Source of the DNA: TMED78 sp036337035
GTDB lineage: Bacteria > Pseudomonadota > Gammaproteobacteria > Steroidobacterales > Rariloculaceae
Length of the DNA: 64,000 nt
Reading direction: 5' to 3'
NCBI GenBank assembly: GCA_036337035.1
Contig: JAYZFC010000006.1
Coordinates: 1 to 64,000, forward strand
Shown: piece after piece, positions 16,980-26,424 of the stretch
How positions within the stretch are numbered: position 1 is the first letter of the stretch
How the letters are laid out: each line of letters opens with the position of its first letter
Notes under the pieces: model-generated
What the model was told of the DNA's origin: nothing
Databases searched by the model: none
What the model saw: only the letters and a program-made list of their open reading frames with translations
Program-made: the position numbers and the translations under genes

Positions 16980-17888
16980 TCAATAAGGCAAAATTAATAA
17001 AATATAATGATCAACTAATAAGAAACTGAATAATGCTATTAGATAATTTATTGAATAAATAAAAACTTCCATAGCTAGATAATTATTGTATTTTAATTTA
17101 ACAACATAAAATATAAAACCTAATCCTAATAAAATACTTCCAATTAAATAAAGTTCTCCCGACATTTGTAAAATATATGGCAATAAAGTAACAATAAATA
17201 ATAAAATTGTATAAATAATAATATAATTTTTAGTTACATCTATGCCATGTGTTACAGGAAGCATAGGAATATCTGCTTTCTCGTAGTCATCCTTTCGGGC
17301 TATCGCTAGAGACCAGAAGTGGGGAGGTGTCCACATAAATATAATGAAGAATAAAATTAAAGAGAAAAAACTTATCTCATTATGTACAGCAGCCCAGCCT
17401 AAGATTGGAGGTGTTGCTCCCGCTGCACCTCCTATAACTATATTCTGAGAAGTAGACCTCTTTAAATAAATAGTATAGATAACAGCATAACCAATTAATG
17501 ATAAAAATGTTAGTACAGCTGTCAGGAAATTAATAAAAAAAATAAGGGTAAATATGCCTATAGATCCCAAAAAAAATGCAAATATTAAAGCTTTCTCCTC
17601 ACTAATCTTTCCAGTTGGCAAAGGTCTATTGCTAGTTCTAGACATCTTTGAATCAATTCTTAAATCATAAATATGATTTATAACAGCGCCTGAAGCTGCA
17701 GATAGCCCTATACCTAAACTACCAAACAATAAAACTTGTAACTGTAAATAATTATCTGAAGCTAATAACATACCAACAATCGCAGTAAAGACTAATAGCA
17801 GAACTACCTTTGGTTTAGTTAATTCAACATAATTAGCCAAAGTTAAGGCTATAGATGAACTAAAAGTTATTGAGTCTTTGGTTTGCAT
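16980..17888 (-). CDS. ctaB: Protoheme IX farnesyltransferase (heme O synthase)
   Basis: A membrane prenyltransferase that adds a farnesyl group to heme B to make heme O, the first step to heme A. The UbiA-superfamily aspartate-rich motifs are NHIYDLRIDSKMSRTSNRPL near residue 70 and ARKDDYEKADIPMLPVTHG near residue 200. About nine helices, 302 residues. The ATG at 17888 overlaps the end of ctaA by 29 bp. The product serves the A-type oxidase encoded at 1868-6749, although the two loci are about 10 kb apart on opposite strands. Confidence 0.95.
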   Translation of the reverse strand: MQTKDSITFSSSIALTLANYVELTKPKVVLLLVFTAIVGMLLASDNYLQLQVLLFGSLGIGLSAASGAVINHIYDLRIDSKMSRTSNRPLPTGKISEEKALIFAFFLGSIGIFTLIFFINFLTAVLTFLSLIGYAVIYTIYLKRSTSQNIVIGGAAGATPPILGWAAVHNEISFFSLILFFIIFMWTPPHFWSLAIARKDDYEKADIPMLPVTHGIDVTKNYIIIYTILLFIVTLLPYILQMSGELYLIGSILLGLGFIFYVVKLKYNNYLAMEVFIYSINYLIALFSFLLVDHYILLILPY

Positions 17889-18834
17889 TTAATACCGTTA
17901 ATAATAATAAAGCAGCTACAGCATTATGAGCTACAGCAATAAATAATGGTATACCGAAAGCCACTATGCTTACTCCAAGAGAAAGTTGTGCTACAAGAGC
18001 AGTTAAAACAAATATACCATCTAATCTAGTTATAGATAATTTTAATAATCTAAAAGCCAATAAACCTATGATAAATGCTGAAAAAATAGCTCCTAACCTA
18101 TGAGAAAAATGGATAGCTACTCTAGCAGGATGCTCCAGAATGCCTCCTTCATAATCAATACCTATACCCCTCCATAATATAAAACCTTCTTGAAAATCCA
18201 TAACTGGAGGCCACCAACTTGCTTGGCATTTTGGAAGATCAGGACAAGATAATGCCGCATAATTTGAGCTAGTCCATCCTCCAAGTGAGATTTGCACTAT
18301 AAGAACAAGCAGAGATATAAAAGCAATCCTCTTTATTGAATTCGGAGTTTTCAGGTGTGGAGCTTGCCATCTAGATAACCATGACAAAATTCCAAGAGTT
18401 GTTAAACCTCCAATTAAATGAGCCATAACTACTACAGGCTTAAGTAAAAGAGTCACAGTCCACATTCCAAGTAATCCCTGAAAAATAACAGTTACTAATA
18501 GCAGAAAAGTCAATAAAACATTCTGACTAGGTGAGCGACGATTTAAAAACGCGATAACAGATAAAGATAAGCATAGCAACCCTAGTAAAGTGGCTAGGTA
18601 TCTATGAATCATTTCTCTCCATGCTTTTCCTGAATCAAATGGTCTATCTGGATAAATTTCAGAAATAGATGCTATCTCCTCAGCGGAATTGGGAACTAAT
18701 AAGCTCCCATAACAACCAGGCCAGTCAGGACAACCAAGACCAGCATCTGTTAATCTTACCCAAGCTCCTATAAATATGACAAAAAAAGCAAGAACGGTAC
18801 CTAACCTAGACAATCTGACAAAAAGAGTATCCAA
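17860..18834 (-). CDS. ctaA: Heme A synthase (CtaA/Cox15)
   Basis: A heme-containing membrane enzyme that oxidises the methyl group of heme O to the formyl of heme A. It shows the RLTDAGLGCPDWPGCYG segment near residue 30 with its cysteine pair, the paired-histidine helices (MIHRYLATLLG, MAHLIGGLTTLG, IHFSHRLGAIFSA, AVAHNAVAALLLL) and a second cysteine pair in ALSCPDLPKCQ. About eight helices, 324 residues. It is the first gene of an eight-gene run reaching dctM. A TATAAT overlapped by an FNR-like sequence lies 37-50 bp upstream. Confidence 0.95.
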   Translation of the reverse strand: MDTLFVRLSRLGTVLAFFVIFIGAWVRLTDAGLGCPDWPGCYGSLLVPNSAEEIASISEIYPDRPFDSGKAWREMIHRYLATLLGLLCLSLSVIAFLNRRSPSQNVLLTFLLLVTVIFQGLLGMWTVTLLLKPVVVMAHLIGGLTTLGILSWLSRWQAPHLKTPNSIKRIAFISLLVLIVQISLGGWTSSNYAALSCPDLPKCQASWWPPVMDFQEGFILWRGIGIDYEGGILEHPARVAIHFSHRLGAIFSAFIIGLLAFRLLKLSITRLDGIFVLTALVAQLSLGVSIVAFGIPLFIAVAHNAVAALLLLTVLNANQRLNNF

Positions 18835-18870
18835 TTACAAAAACTCCAGAAAATACAAAACAACTACCGA

Positions 18871-18884
18871 CTTGAATTATATCA
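18871..18884 (-). promoter_or_regulatory. FNR-like sequence overlapping a -10 element upstream of ctaA
   Basis: TTGAATTATATCAA matches TTGAT-N4-ATCAA at nine of ten defined positions. Read toward ctaA (minus strand) it contains a perfect TATAAT (18880-18875). It may be just the ctaA promoter -10, or a promoter that an FNR-family protein could occlude. No good -35 is seen 17 bp upstream. One-mismatch sites are not rare in DNA this AT-rich. Confidence 0.35.
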
Positions 18885-18922
18885 AAACTCAGGTATATCT
18901 TCGAAAAGTATAAGAAGAATTA

Positions 18923-19819
18923 TTAACTATTTTTTTTATCTCTAGCCTCGTAATTTTTTATTCCTTCTAAAGAAATTAATTTATAGCTAGGGTCATTAGA
19001 AATGGTTTTTTTGCTATGCCAAGCATGACCAAAAATAGCCTCTATAGTTATATTAAATCCTGATCCTTTATTCTCTAACTCAATATTTCTACAAAAAGCA
19101 TTCCACTTTTCCTTACCTGTCAATGAAGTCCTTCTCCCTTCAGCTATGTTGCTTGCACCACAGCTCCTTATATCAGAAATTAAACTTGTGATATTATTAT
19201 ATGTGATAGAGAGTCTATTAATATCTAAGACAGGATCAAGTAAATTAGCCTTTATAAGCATGTCGCCTAAGTCGTGCATATCTAAAAAACCATGAACATG
19301 AACTAAGCTATCTATCATTGACCATGCTTTTCTTAGCTCAGATAATGTATCTGGACCAACACTTGAAAATATAAATAATCCATCATTTTTTAAAATTCTT
19401 GAAACTTCACTAAAAATAATACTTGTATCACACCAAGGTAATAAGAGATTAGAAAATACTAGATCAACGCAAGAGTCCATTAAGGGGATCATTTCAGCAT
19501 CGCCATATAAAACACTTACATTAGGATTTTTTAAAAAATACTTACTAGAAACTCTATTCATCTCTAGGCTATTATCCATAGCTATAACTTTACTAGTTGG
19601 AAATAATTTATTTAGCTTGAGAGAACTTTTTCCAGTAGCAGCGCCTAAATCTAAGATTATTTTTGGTTCTAAATTAAAAAATTTTAATCTATCAATTAGA
19701 CGATCTCTTATCTCGCTATGAACAATATCTGAGTTATTAAATAGATTTGCTGATCTATCAAAGCTACGAACGATTAAGGATTTATTTGGAAATCCGATAC
19801 AAGCATCTTTCTTAATCAA
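18923..19819 (-). CDS. bioC: Malonyl-ACP O-methyltransferase BioC (probable)
   Basis: A class I SAM-dependent methyltransferase, 298 residues. SAM motif I is ILDLGAATGKSSLKL near residue 55, followed by MDNSLEM and YGDAEMIPL. The C-terminal half has FSSVGPDTLSELRKAW, HVHGFLDMHDLGDML and SLISDIRSCGASN, typical of the BioC/NDUFAF5 group. It follows bioB by 19 bp. BioC methylates the malonyl thioester so that fatty acid synthesis can build pimeloyl-ACP for biotin. Position beside bioB favours BioC over other methyltransferases. Confidence 0.8.
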   Translation of the reverse strand: MIKKDACIGFPNKSLIVRSFDRSANLFNNSDIVHSEIRDRLIDRLKFFNLEPKIILDLGAATGKSSLKLNKLFPTSKVIAMDNSLEMNRVSSKYFLKNPNVSVLYGDAEMIPLMDSCVDLVFSNLLLPWCDTSIIFSEVSRILKNDGLFIFSSVGPDTLSELRKAWSMIDSLVHVHGFLDMHDLGDMLIKANLLDPVLDINRLSITYNNITSLISDIRSCGASNIAEGRRTSLTGKEKWNAFCRNIELENKGSGFNITIEAIFGHAWHSKKTISNDPSYKLISLEGIKNYEARDKKNS

Positions 19820-19838
19820 TTAAAAATTTCTCAACTAT

Positions 19839-20873
19839 TCATTTAACGCATTTATCTTCTGTCTTTAATCCTAATTTAGATAAAAGAGCTAAATCATCAT
19901 TATAATCTGGGTTTTTAGTTGTTAATAACTTATCTCCATAAAAAATAGAATTTGCCCCTGCCATAAAACAAAGAGCTTGCATCTCATCAGAGAAATCTGC
20001 TCTACCAGCAGACAGTCTTACATGAGACTTAGGCATAATTATCCTTGCTACAGCTACTGTTCTTACAAATTCGATCATATCTATAGGATCTGTTTTTTCT
20101 AGTGGGGTACCAGATGATCTTACAAGATTATTTATAGGAACACTTTCCGGCTGAGTAGGCATATTAGCTAGGGTTTGCATTAACATAATCCTATCATCTC
20201 TATCTTCGCCTAGACCTAAAATACCACCACAACAAACTTTCATGCCTGATGCTCTAACCGACTGAAGAGTTTTTAAACGATCGGAGTAATTTCTTGTTGT
20301 AATTATCTCTTTATAAAAATTCTCTGATGTATCTAGATTATGATTATAATAATCGAGGCCTGATTTTTTTAATAATAGTGCCTGATTTTTATCTAATAAA
20401 CCTAAAGTCGCACATGTCTCGAGACCTAATGATTTAACTGCTTTAATCATTTCAATTATTTTCTCTAATTGCTTATCTTTTGGGCCTCGGTATGCTGCTC
20501 CCATACAAAATCTTGTTGCTCCAGCTTTTTTTGCTTTTTTTGCTGCACTAATTACTGCTTCTAATGGCATAAGATCTTCGGGCTCTACCTCTGTATTATA
20601 TCGAACACTTTGTGGGCAATACGAGCAATCTTCAGGACATGCGCCTGTTTTAATTGATAGAAGCGTGGACATTTGAATTTCATTAGGTATAAAATATTTT
20701 CTATGAATCCATTGAGCTGCATATAATAAATCATTAAATGGTAATCTATATAAATTCTTCAATTCCTCTTTGGACCAATCATGTCTTTGTTCAATGCCAA
20801 TAACTAATCCTGTTAAAGAAAGATAACTATCTGAAATTTCATATTTCTCAACACTCATATTAGAATTTTCCAT
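19839..20873 (-). CDS. bioB: Biotin synthase
   Basis: A radical SAM enzyme that inserts sulfur into dethiobiotin. The radical SAM cluster motif is CPEDCSYC near residues 74-81. Also present are YYNHNLDTSENFY, CCGGILGLGE, VPINNLVRSSGTPLE and LSAGRADFSDEMQALCFMAGANSIFYGDKLLTT, the last region close to the Fe-S assembly residues. 344 residues, normal. It directly abuts ubiA upstream and is followed by bioC. The usual neighbours bioF, bioH and bioD are not in this window. Confidence 0.96.
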   Translation of the reverse strand: MENSNMSVEKYEISDSYLSLTGLVIGIEQRHDWSKEELKNLYRLPFNDLLYAAQWIHRKYFIPNEIQMSTLLSIKTGACPEDCSYCPQSVRYNTEVEPEDLMPLEAVISAAKKAKKAGATRFCMGAAYRGPKDKQLEKIIEMIKAVKSLGLETCATLGLLDKNQALLLKKSGLDYYNHNLDTSENFYKEIITTRNYSDRLKTLQSVRASGMKVCCGGILGLGEDRDDRIMLMQTLANMPTQPESVPINNLVRSSGTPLEKTDPIDMIEFVRTVAVARIIMPKSHVRLSAGRADFSDEMQALCFMAGANSIFYGDKLLTTKNPDYNDDLALLSKLGLKTEDKCVK

Positions 20874-21743
20874 TTAAAAACTATAGCTTGATATAATACC
20901 AGCGAAAATAATAGCTCCAACTAAATTATTATTTTTAAAGGCTTTGATGCATCTCTTTGGATCCCTATCTTTAATAAGAAATACCTGATAAATAAGAAGA
21001 AAACTAGAAAATAAAATAGAAAGGAAGTACAGGAAATTAAAACTTTGCAATATACCAATTGCTACTAGAAATCCGAGAAAAATTAACTGCATAATAAATA
21101 TAAATAGTCTCTCATAGTCTCCAAACAAAATCGCAGTAGAGCTTATATTGATTTTAAGATCATACTTTTTATCTGCCATAGCATACTGAGTATCATAAAA
21201 AATTATCCAAACTATTGTACAAAGAAAAATTATCCAGCTAATTAGTGGCATTGAATTAGTCTGAGATGCAAAAGCTATAGGAACCCCTAAGGAAAAAGCT
21301 ATCCCCAGAAATAACTGTGGTGCTGGAAAAAATCTTTTAGAAAATGGATAAAAAATAGTAATTATTGCTCCAAATATAGCGATATATAATGAAAGTCTAT
21401 TCAATAATAGAACAAGACAAAACCCTATAAAAATTAGAAATATAAATAGCAATAATGCCTCATTTTTAGATAAACTGCCTTTAGCTAAAGGCCTATTCTT
21501 AGTTCTATCAACAAGAGGATCAATTTTCATATCAGCTAAATCATTAATGACGCAGCCAGCTGATCTCATAATAATAGTTCCTAAATAAAAAATTAATACA
21601 ACAATCCAATTTGGTTCGCCTCCAGATGCTATCCATAATGACCATAAAGTAGGCCATAGGAGCAAATATATGCCTATTGGCTTATCTAAGCGCATTAATT
21701 CTATATAAAGATTTATTTTTTTAGCTATTAATCTGTTAACCAT
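20874..21743 (-). CDS. ubiA: 4-hydroxybenzoate octaprenyltransferase
   Basis: A membrane prenyltransferase that attaches the polyprenyl tail to 4-hydroxybenzoate in ubiquinone synthesis. The motifs are RLDKPIGIYLLLWPTLWSLW, the first aspartate motif NDLADMKIDPLVDRTKNRPL and the second in YDTQYAMADKKYD. I start it at the ATG at 21743, one base beyond the recG stop, giving 289 residues like E. coli UbiA (290). A longer frame from 21788 would overlap recG by 44 bp. ubiE, ubiB, ubiJ and ubiK are also in this window. Confidence 0.93.
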   Translation of the reverse strand: MVNRLIAKKINLYIELMRLDKPIGIYLLLWPTLWSLWIASGGEPNWIVVLIFYLGTIIMRSAGCVINDLADMKIDPLVDRTKNRPLAKGSLSKNEALLLFIFLIFIGFCLVLLLNRLSLYIAIFGAIITIFYPFSKRFFPAPQLFLGIAFSLGVPIAFASQTNSMPLISWIIFLCTIVWIIFYDTQYAMADKKYDLKINISSTAILFGDYERLFIFIMQLIFLGFLVAIGILQSFNFLYFLSILFSSFLLIYQVFLIKDRDPKRCIKAFKNNNLVGAIIFAGIISSYSF

Positions 21744-21744
21744 G

Positions 21745-23814
21745 CTACACATTAGCATAATCGCTGGCCCCCTTAAACCAACGCTCAACTAGAGGATTAA
21801 TTAAACCAGCATGATCTCTGATAATTGTATCTGACAAATCTATTACCTCAGAAAGTAAATAAGAGTCTCTTGAAAGATCGGCTATTTTTAAACTATTTAG
21901 CCCTGCCTGTTTTTTGCCTAGAAATTCTCCAGATCCTCTTAGATCTAAATCTTTTTGTGCTATTGTAAAACCATCATTAGTTTCTCTTATTACACCTAGT
22001 CTATGTTTAGCTATTTCAGTTAGAGGTGGTTTATAAAGTAATATACAATCAGATTGCTCATCGCCCCTACCAACCCTACCTCTAAGTTGATGAAGCTGAG
22101 ATAAGCCCATTCTTTCAGAATTTTCTATAACCATCAGTGTAGCATTTGGAACATCTACACCTACTTCAATAACAGTTGTAGAGACTAATAAATCTATTTT
22201 TTTTCTTTTAAAGTTTTTCATTACATGCTCTTTTTCATCAGATTTCATTTTTCCGTGAAGGAGAGCTAAATTCACTGATGGCATAGCTTTGCTTAATTCA
22301 TTAATTAAATTCTTAGCAGCTTGAGATGCTATTATTTCTGATTCTTCTATAAGAGGACATACCCAATAAGCCTGCTTACCAGTTTTACAATGAACTAGAA
22401 CTCTGTCTATAAGCATAGTTCTCTTTTTCTCAGGCATAACTTTAGTTCTTATAAGCTTTCTGCCTTTCGGCAATTCATCAATAATAGAACTATCTAAATC
22501 TGCATATGCAACCATAGCAAGAGTTCTAGGGATTGGTGTTGCAGTAATAACAAGCTGATGCGGTGAAAAATCTCTATTCTTAAGTCTTAACTTCAATCTT
22601 TGATCAACCCCGAACCTATGTTGCTCATCTATTATAATTAAACCAATATTTTTAAATTCTACAGAATGCTGAAATAAAGCATGAGTTCCTACAACTATCG
22701 AAGCATCGCCACTTTTGATCCTTCTTAATAAACTTGATCTTTTTGTTTCAGGTATAGATCCTGAAAGGAATACAATATTAATGTCCAAAAAACTAAACCA
22801 TTCCTTAAAATTTAAATAGTGTTGCTCAGCAAGAAGCTCAGTAGGTGCCATTATAATTGTTTGAAAAGAGTTGCTATGGCAAAACAGTGCTGCTGCTGCT
22901 GCTACAACTGTCTTCCCAGATCCTACATCTCCCTGTAATAGACGATTCATTGGAACGCTCTTGACTAAATCACTAAATATTTCTTCTAAAGCAGAATTTT
23001 GAGCATTTGTGAGATCAAATGAAAGTGAATCAATAAATTTATCGACAGAGTTATCCCTCTTAGTTAATGCTATCGAGCTATTTTTATCAAATTTATTACT
23101 AAACTGAAGCAATGCTAACCTCTGAGCTAGCATCTCCTCTAAAGAAATTCTCATCTGTGATGGGTGTCTCTTGCTATCCAGCAAGGTCATATCGGTATCT
23201 GCAGGAGGGTTATGCAAAAACTTTATAGAGTCAGTTAAGGAAGGATATTTATCGCCAATTATTGATGATAGTAAATCTAATGAATCTACTTGTTTTTCTA
23301 ACACTTTAATAGACTGGCCCACAAGCGACCTAATTCTTGATTGATGAAGACCGCTAGTTGAAGGATATATTGGTGTTAAGCTATTATTTAATTCTTTATC
23401 TATAGAATCAATGATTCTATATTCAGGGTGAATCATCTCTAGTGAGCTTTTGCTTTGTCGTACCTCGCCAAAGCACCTGACTCTTTCAGCAGAAGCAAGA
23501 TTCTCATATTGAGCATTAGAAAAATGAAAAAATTTTAGTTCAATAGTGCCAGTTTGATCTGAAATCTTACAGTGCATAATCCTTCTGCCCCTATAAATAA
23601 TCTTCACATTATCTATATACCCTTCTATTAGCCTCCTTTCTCCTGGAATTAATGAACAAATTTCTAATATTTTTGTCCTATCCTCATAGCGATTTGGAAA
23701 AAGAAATAGTAAATCGATAATCTTATTAACACCAAACTGATTTAGTTTATCGTTTAAAGCAGGACCAACGCCTTTCAGCTTTAAAGGCGAATCATCTATT
23801 GATATTTCTGACAT
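21745..23814 (-). CDS. recG: ATP-dependent DNA helicase RecG
   Basis: A superfamily 2 helicase that remodels stalled forks and branched DNA, 689 residues. An N-terminal OB-fold wedge domain (about 1-170, with RFPNRYEDRT-like sequence) precedes the helicase motor. Motifs are LLQGDVGSGKT (I), MAPTELLAEQHY (Ia), IIDEQHRFGVDQR (II, DEQH), VITATPIPRTLA (III), LVSTTVIEVGVDVPNA (V) and LHQLRGRVGRG (VI). It belongs to the spoT-ridA-recG block common in Gammaproteobacteria and is 14 bp after ridA. Confidence 0.96.
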   Translation of the reverse strand: MSEISIDDSPLKLKGVGPALNDKLNQFGVNKIIDLLFLFPNRYEDRTKILEICSLIPGERRLIEGYIDNVKIIYRGRRIMHCKISDQTGTIELKFFHFSNAQYENLASAERVRCFGEVRQSKSSLEMIHPEYRIIDSIDKELNNSLTPIYPSTSGLHQSRIRSLVGQSIKVLEKQVDSLDLLSSIIGDKYPSLTDSIKFLHNPPADTDMTLLDSKRHPSQMRISLEEMLAQRLALLQFSNKFDKNSSIALTKRDNSVDKFIDSLSFDLTNAQNSALEEIFSDLVKSVPMNRLLQGDVGSGKTVVAAAAALFCHSNSFQTIIMAPTELLAEQHYLNFKEWFSFLDINIVFLSGSIPETKRSSLLRRIKSGDASIVVGTHALFQHSVEFKNIGLIIIDEQHRFGVDQRLKLRLKNRDFSPHQLVITATPIPRTLAMVAYADLDSSIIDELPKGRKLIRTKVMPEKKRTMLIDRVLVHCKTGKQAYWVCPLIEESEIIASQAAKNLINELSKAMPSVNLALLHGKMKSDEKEHVMKNFKRKKIDLLVSTTVIEVGVDVPNATLMVIENSERMGLSQLHQLRGRVGRGDEQSDCILLYKPPLTEIAKHRLGVIRETNDGFTIAQKDLDLRGSGEFLGKKQAGLNSLKIADLSRDSYLLSEVIDLSDTIIRDHAGLINPLVERWFKGASDYANV

Positions 23815-23828
23815 TTAAATAAATTAGC

Positions 23829-24209
23829 TCATAGAATCATAATTGCATCTACTTCAATTAATGCTTGTTTAGGTAGATCATTTACTTCAACTATTGCTCT
23901 TGCAGGAAAGGGCTTAGAAAATAAATTATTCATAAAGGTATTTACAAGATCAAAATGTTCCAAATCTTTAAGGTAGATAGTTATTTTTACAATATTTTCC
24001 CAAGCGCCCCCTGCTTCAGCAATTACTCCTGAAACGTTATTAAAAACTTGCTCAATCTGATCATTAATTTTATCGCTAACCAATTCAGTGGTATTTGGAT
24101 CAATAGGTATCTGACCTGAAAGAAAAACTAAATTACCACACTTAATAGCTTGGCTATAGGCGCCTATAGGACTTGGTGCATTATTAGTCCTTACAGCTTT
24201 CTTTTTCAT
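23829..24209 (-). CDS. ridA: RidA family enamine/imine deaminase
   Basis: A small trimeric protein (126 residues) that hydrolyses reactive 2-aminoacrylate and related imines. It shows NAPSPIGAYSQAIKCGNLVFLSGQIPIDP, the substrate arginine in FPARAIVEVNDLPKQALIEVDAI, and the usual glutamate near the C-terminus. It abuts spoT with no spacer, an arrangement known from Pseudomonas and relatives. Confidence 0.95.
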   Translation of the reverse strand: MKKKAVRTNNAPSPIGAYSQAIKCGNLVFLSGQIPIDPNTTELVSDKINDQIEQVFNNVSGVIAEAGGAWENIVKITIYLKDLEHFDLVNTFMNNLFSKPFPARAIVEVNDLPKQALIEVDAIMIL

Positions 24210-26378
24210 TTAACCTACCACTCTATTGACTCTAATTACATCAGCATTATTCCTAATACTTCTTAGCACATTTGCTAAATGTCTTCTATTCCTAACACTC
24301 AAACCAAACAACAATATTGAATCATCTCCATCTGTTTCCACCTTGACATTATTAATATTGCTCTTTTTAGACGATATTTTCGATGCAACCTCAGCTAAAA
24401 GACCCACCCTATTCATAGTCTTGATTTGAATCTCTGATTGAAATTCGCCTTTAATAGTGCGGCTCCATTTAACAACGATCCAATTTGATGAATTAACTGA
24501 GGCTTTAGGTGAATTAAGAACATTAGAACAAGATGTTCTATGAACAGTCATCCCTCTCCCGCTTGACATATATCCAATAATAGAATCTCCGGGTATAGGA
24601 CAACAACATTTAGCATAAATAATCACTAGCCCTTCTATACCAGAAATATCTAGAGGCCTCACTGCCTTAGAGATATCTATTTTTTCTGATGGAAGATTCT
24701 GATTTGCTAGCATACCAGCTAAAATAGGTGCCAATCTCTCCCCTAAACCTAGTTGTTCATAAACTAAATCTAAATTTGTTTCTTTAAGTTCTTTTAAAAA
24801 GAATTCTAATTGTGATTTTTTTAATCTTCTTATATTTAAAGAATAAGGCTTGAGAGCTTGACTTAATAATCTTCTGCCAAGATCTCTTGCCTTATCTTTC
24901 TTTAAGTGCTTTAAATATGTCCGAATAGAATTTCTTGCTTTAGCAGTAATTACAAAATTAACCCAAAGTGGATTAGGCTCTGGCTTCCTTTTTGTAAATA
25001 TCTCAACAGTTTCTCCATTTTCTAAAACTGTTCTCAGTGGAACAAAGCGCCTATTTACTTTTGCAGCTATACATCGATTACCTATATCTGTGTGAATTGC
25101 GTAGGCAAAATCAACAACCGTAGAGTTTGAAGGAAGTCTAAGAATTTTCCCTTTGGGAGTAAAAACATATACATTATCTGGATATAAATCCACCTTGACA
25201 GTTTCAATTAATTCTTCATATCCAAAATCACTCTGAATCTCCATTAATCCAGACAACCAATCTCTTGCTCTAATTTCAGCACCTTGGGTAGCCTTGTCGC
25301 TAGCCTTATACTGCCAATGAGCTGCTACACCTTTATCTGCTAACTTGTCCATCTCTTCTGTTCTTATCTGAACTTCTAAAGGATTGCCTTCAGCGCCAAA
25401 TAGAGTTGTATGAAGTGATTGATAACCATTTATTCTTGGTATAGCAATATAATCCTTAAACCTGCCTGGCATTGGTTTGTAGAGCTGATGAACTATACCT
25501 AAAGTTAAATAGCAAGTATGGACATCTTTAACATTTATTCTTACAGCAAATATGTCTACAATCTCATGAAGGCGCATTCTCTTTCTCTTCATTTTGGTAT
25601 ATATGCTATAAAGACTTTTTTCTCTTGTAATAATTGATCCTTTTATACCTCCATTTATCATTGTTTTATTAATTGTCTTTTCTATTTTCTGAAGAAACTT
25701 TTTCTGTTTATCTCTTAAAGGCCCAAGAAAGGAATTCAAAACTCTATACCTAACAGGATTACAGATCTTAAATCCTAAATCCTCAAGCTCATGTTTTATG
25801 CTAAAAATACCAAGCCTATTTGCAATAGGGGCGTAAATTTCAAGCGTCTCTTTTGCTATTCTTTTTTGACTATCAATATCTAATGCACTTATTGTTCTCA
25901 TATTGTGAGTTCTATCTGCTAGTTTAACTAAAATAACTCTAAGATCTTTTACCATAGCCAGTAACATCTTTCTGAAATTCTGAGCCTGCTCTTCTATTGA
26001 GCTATCAAAATACAATTTATCTAGCTTACTCACACCATCTACTAAAGCAGCAATATCATTACCAAAATTATTTTCTAGCTCCTTAAGAGTTACATCTGTA
26101 TCCTCTAAGACATCATGCAACAAGGCTGCTTTTATAGATCCAACATCTAAACGAAGCTCAGCTAATATTGTAGCTACTGCGATAGGATGGCTAATGTAAT
26201 CCTCACCACTAAGTCTTTTTTGCCCTGAATGAGCTAAATTACTAAAATTATGAGCTTCAATAACTTCATCAATTTCGTTTTTATTTAGGTAGGTTTTTAA
26301 TTTATCAATTAAAGAATCAAAACTATTTGATTGCCAAGAGGCAGAAAGACGATCTAATATGCTTGCTCCATAATTCAT
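24210..26378 (-). CDS. spoT: Bifunctional (p)ppGpp synthetase/hydrolase SpoT
   Basis: The stringent-response alarmone enzyme, 722 residues. The hydrolase domain has an intact HD site (SHPIAVATIL then LLHDVLEDTD, about residues 40-95, and later LADRTHNMRT). The synthetase domain carries GRFKDYIAIPRINGYQSLH, whose R-x-K-D is the signature of bifunctional enzymes rather than the acidic form in RelA, and EVQIRT. TGS (VYVFTPKGKILRLPSNSTVV), helical, zinc-finger-like (KCCCPIPGD) and ACT domains follow. It lies 46 bp after rpoZ. Confidence 0.96.
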   Translation of the reverse strand: MNYGASILDRLSASWQSNSFDSLIDKLKTYLNKNEIDEVIEAHNFSNLAHSGQKRLSGEDYISHPIAVATILAELRLDVGSIKAALLHDVLEDTDVTLKELENNFGNDIAALVDGVSKLDKLYFDSSIEEQAQNFRKMLLAMVKDLRVILVKLADRTHNMRTISALDIDSQKRIAKETLEIYAPIANRLGIFSIKHELEDLGFKICNPVRYRVLNSFLGPLRDKQKKFLQKIEKTINKTMINGGIKGSIITREKSLYSIYTKMKRKRMRLHEIVDIFAVRINVKDVHTCYLTLGIVHQLYKPMPGRFKDYIAIPRINGYQSLHTTLFGAEGNPLEVQIRTEEMDKLADKGVAAHWQYKASDKATQGAEIRARDWLSGLMEIQSDFGYEELIETVKVDLYPDNVYVFTPKGKILRLPSNSTVVDFAYAIHTDIGNRCIAAKVNRRFVPLRTVLENGETVEIFTKRKPEPNPLWVNFVITAKARNSIRTYLKHLKKDKARDLGRRLLSQALKPYSLNIRRLKKSQLEFFLKELKETNLDLVYEQLGLGERLAPILAGMLANQNLPSEKIDISKAVRPLDISGIEGLVIIYAKCCCPIPGDSIIGYMSSGRGMTVHRTSCSNVLNSPKASVNSSNWIVVKWSRTIKGEFQSEIQIKTMNRVGLLAEVASKISSKKSNINNVKVETDGDDSILLFGLSVRNRRHLANVLRSIRNNADVIRVNRVVG

Positions 26379-26424
26379 TTGCTAAAATATTTAGAGAAAG
26401 CTCCGATTTTTATTACAAAAAAAT

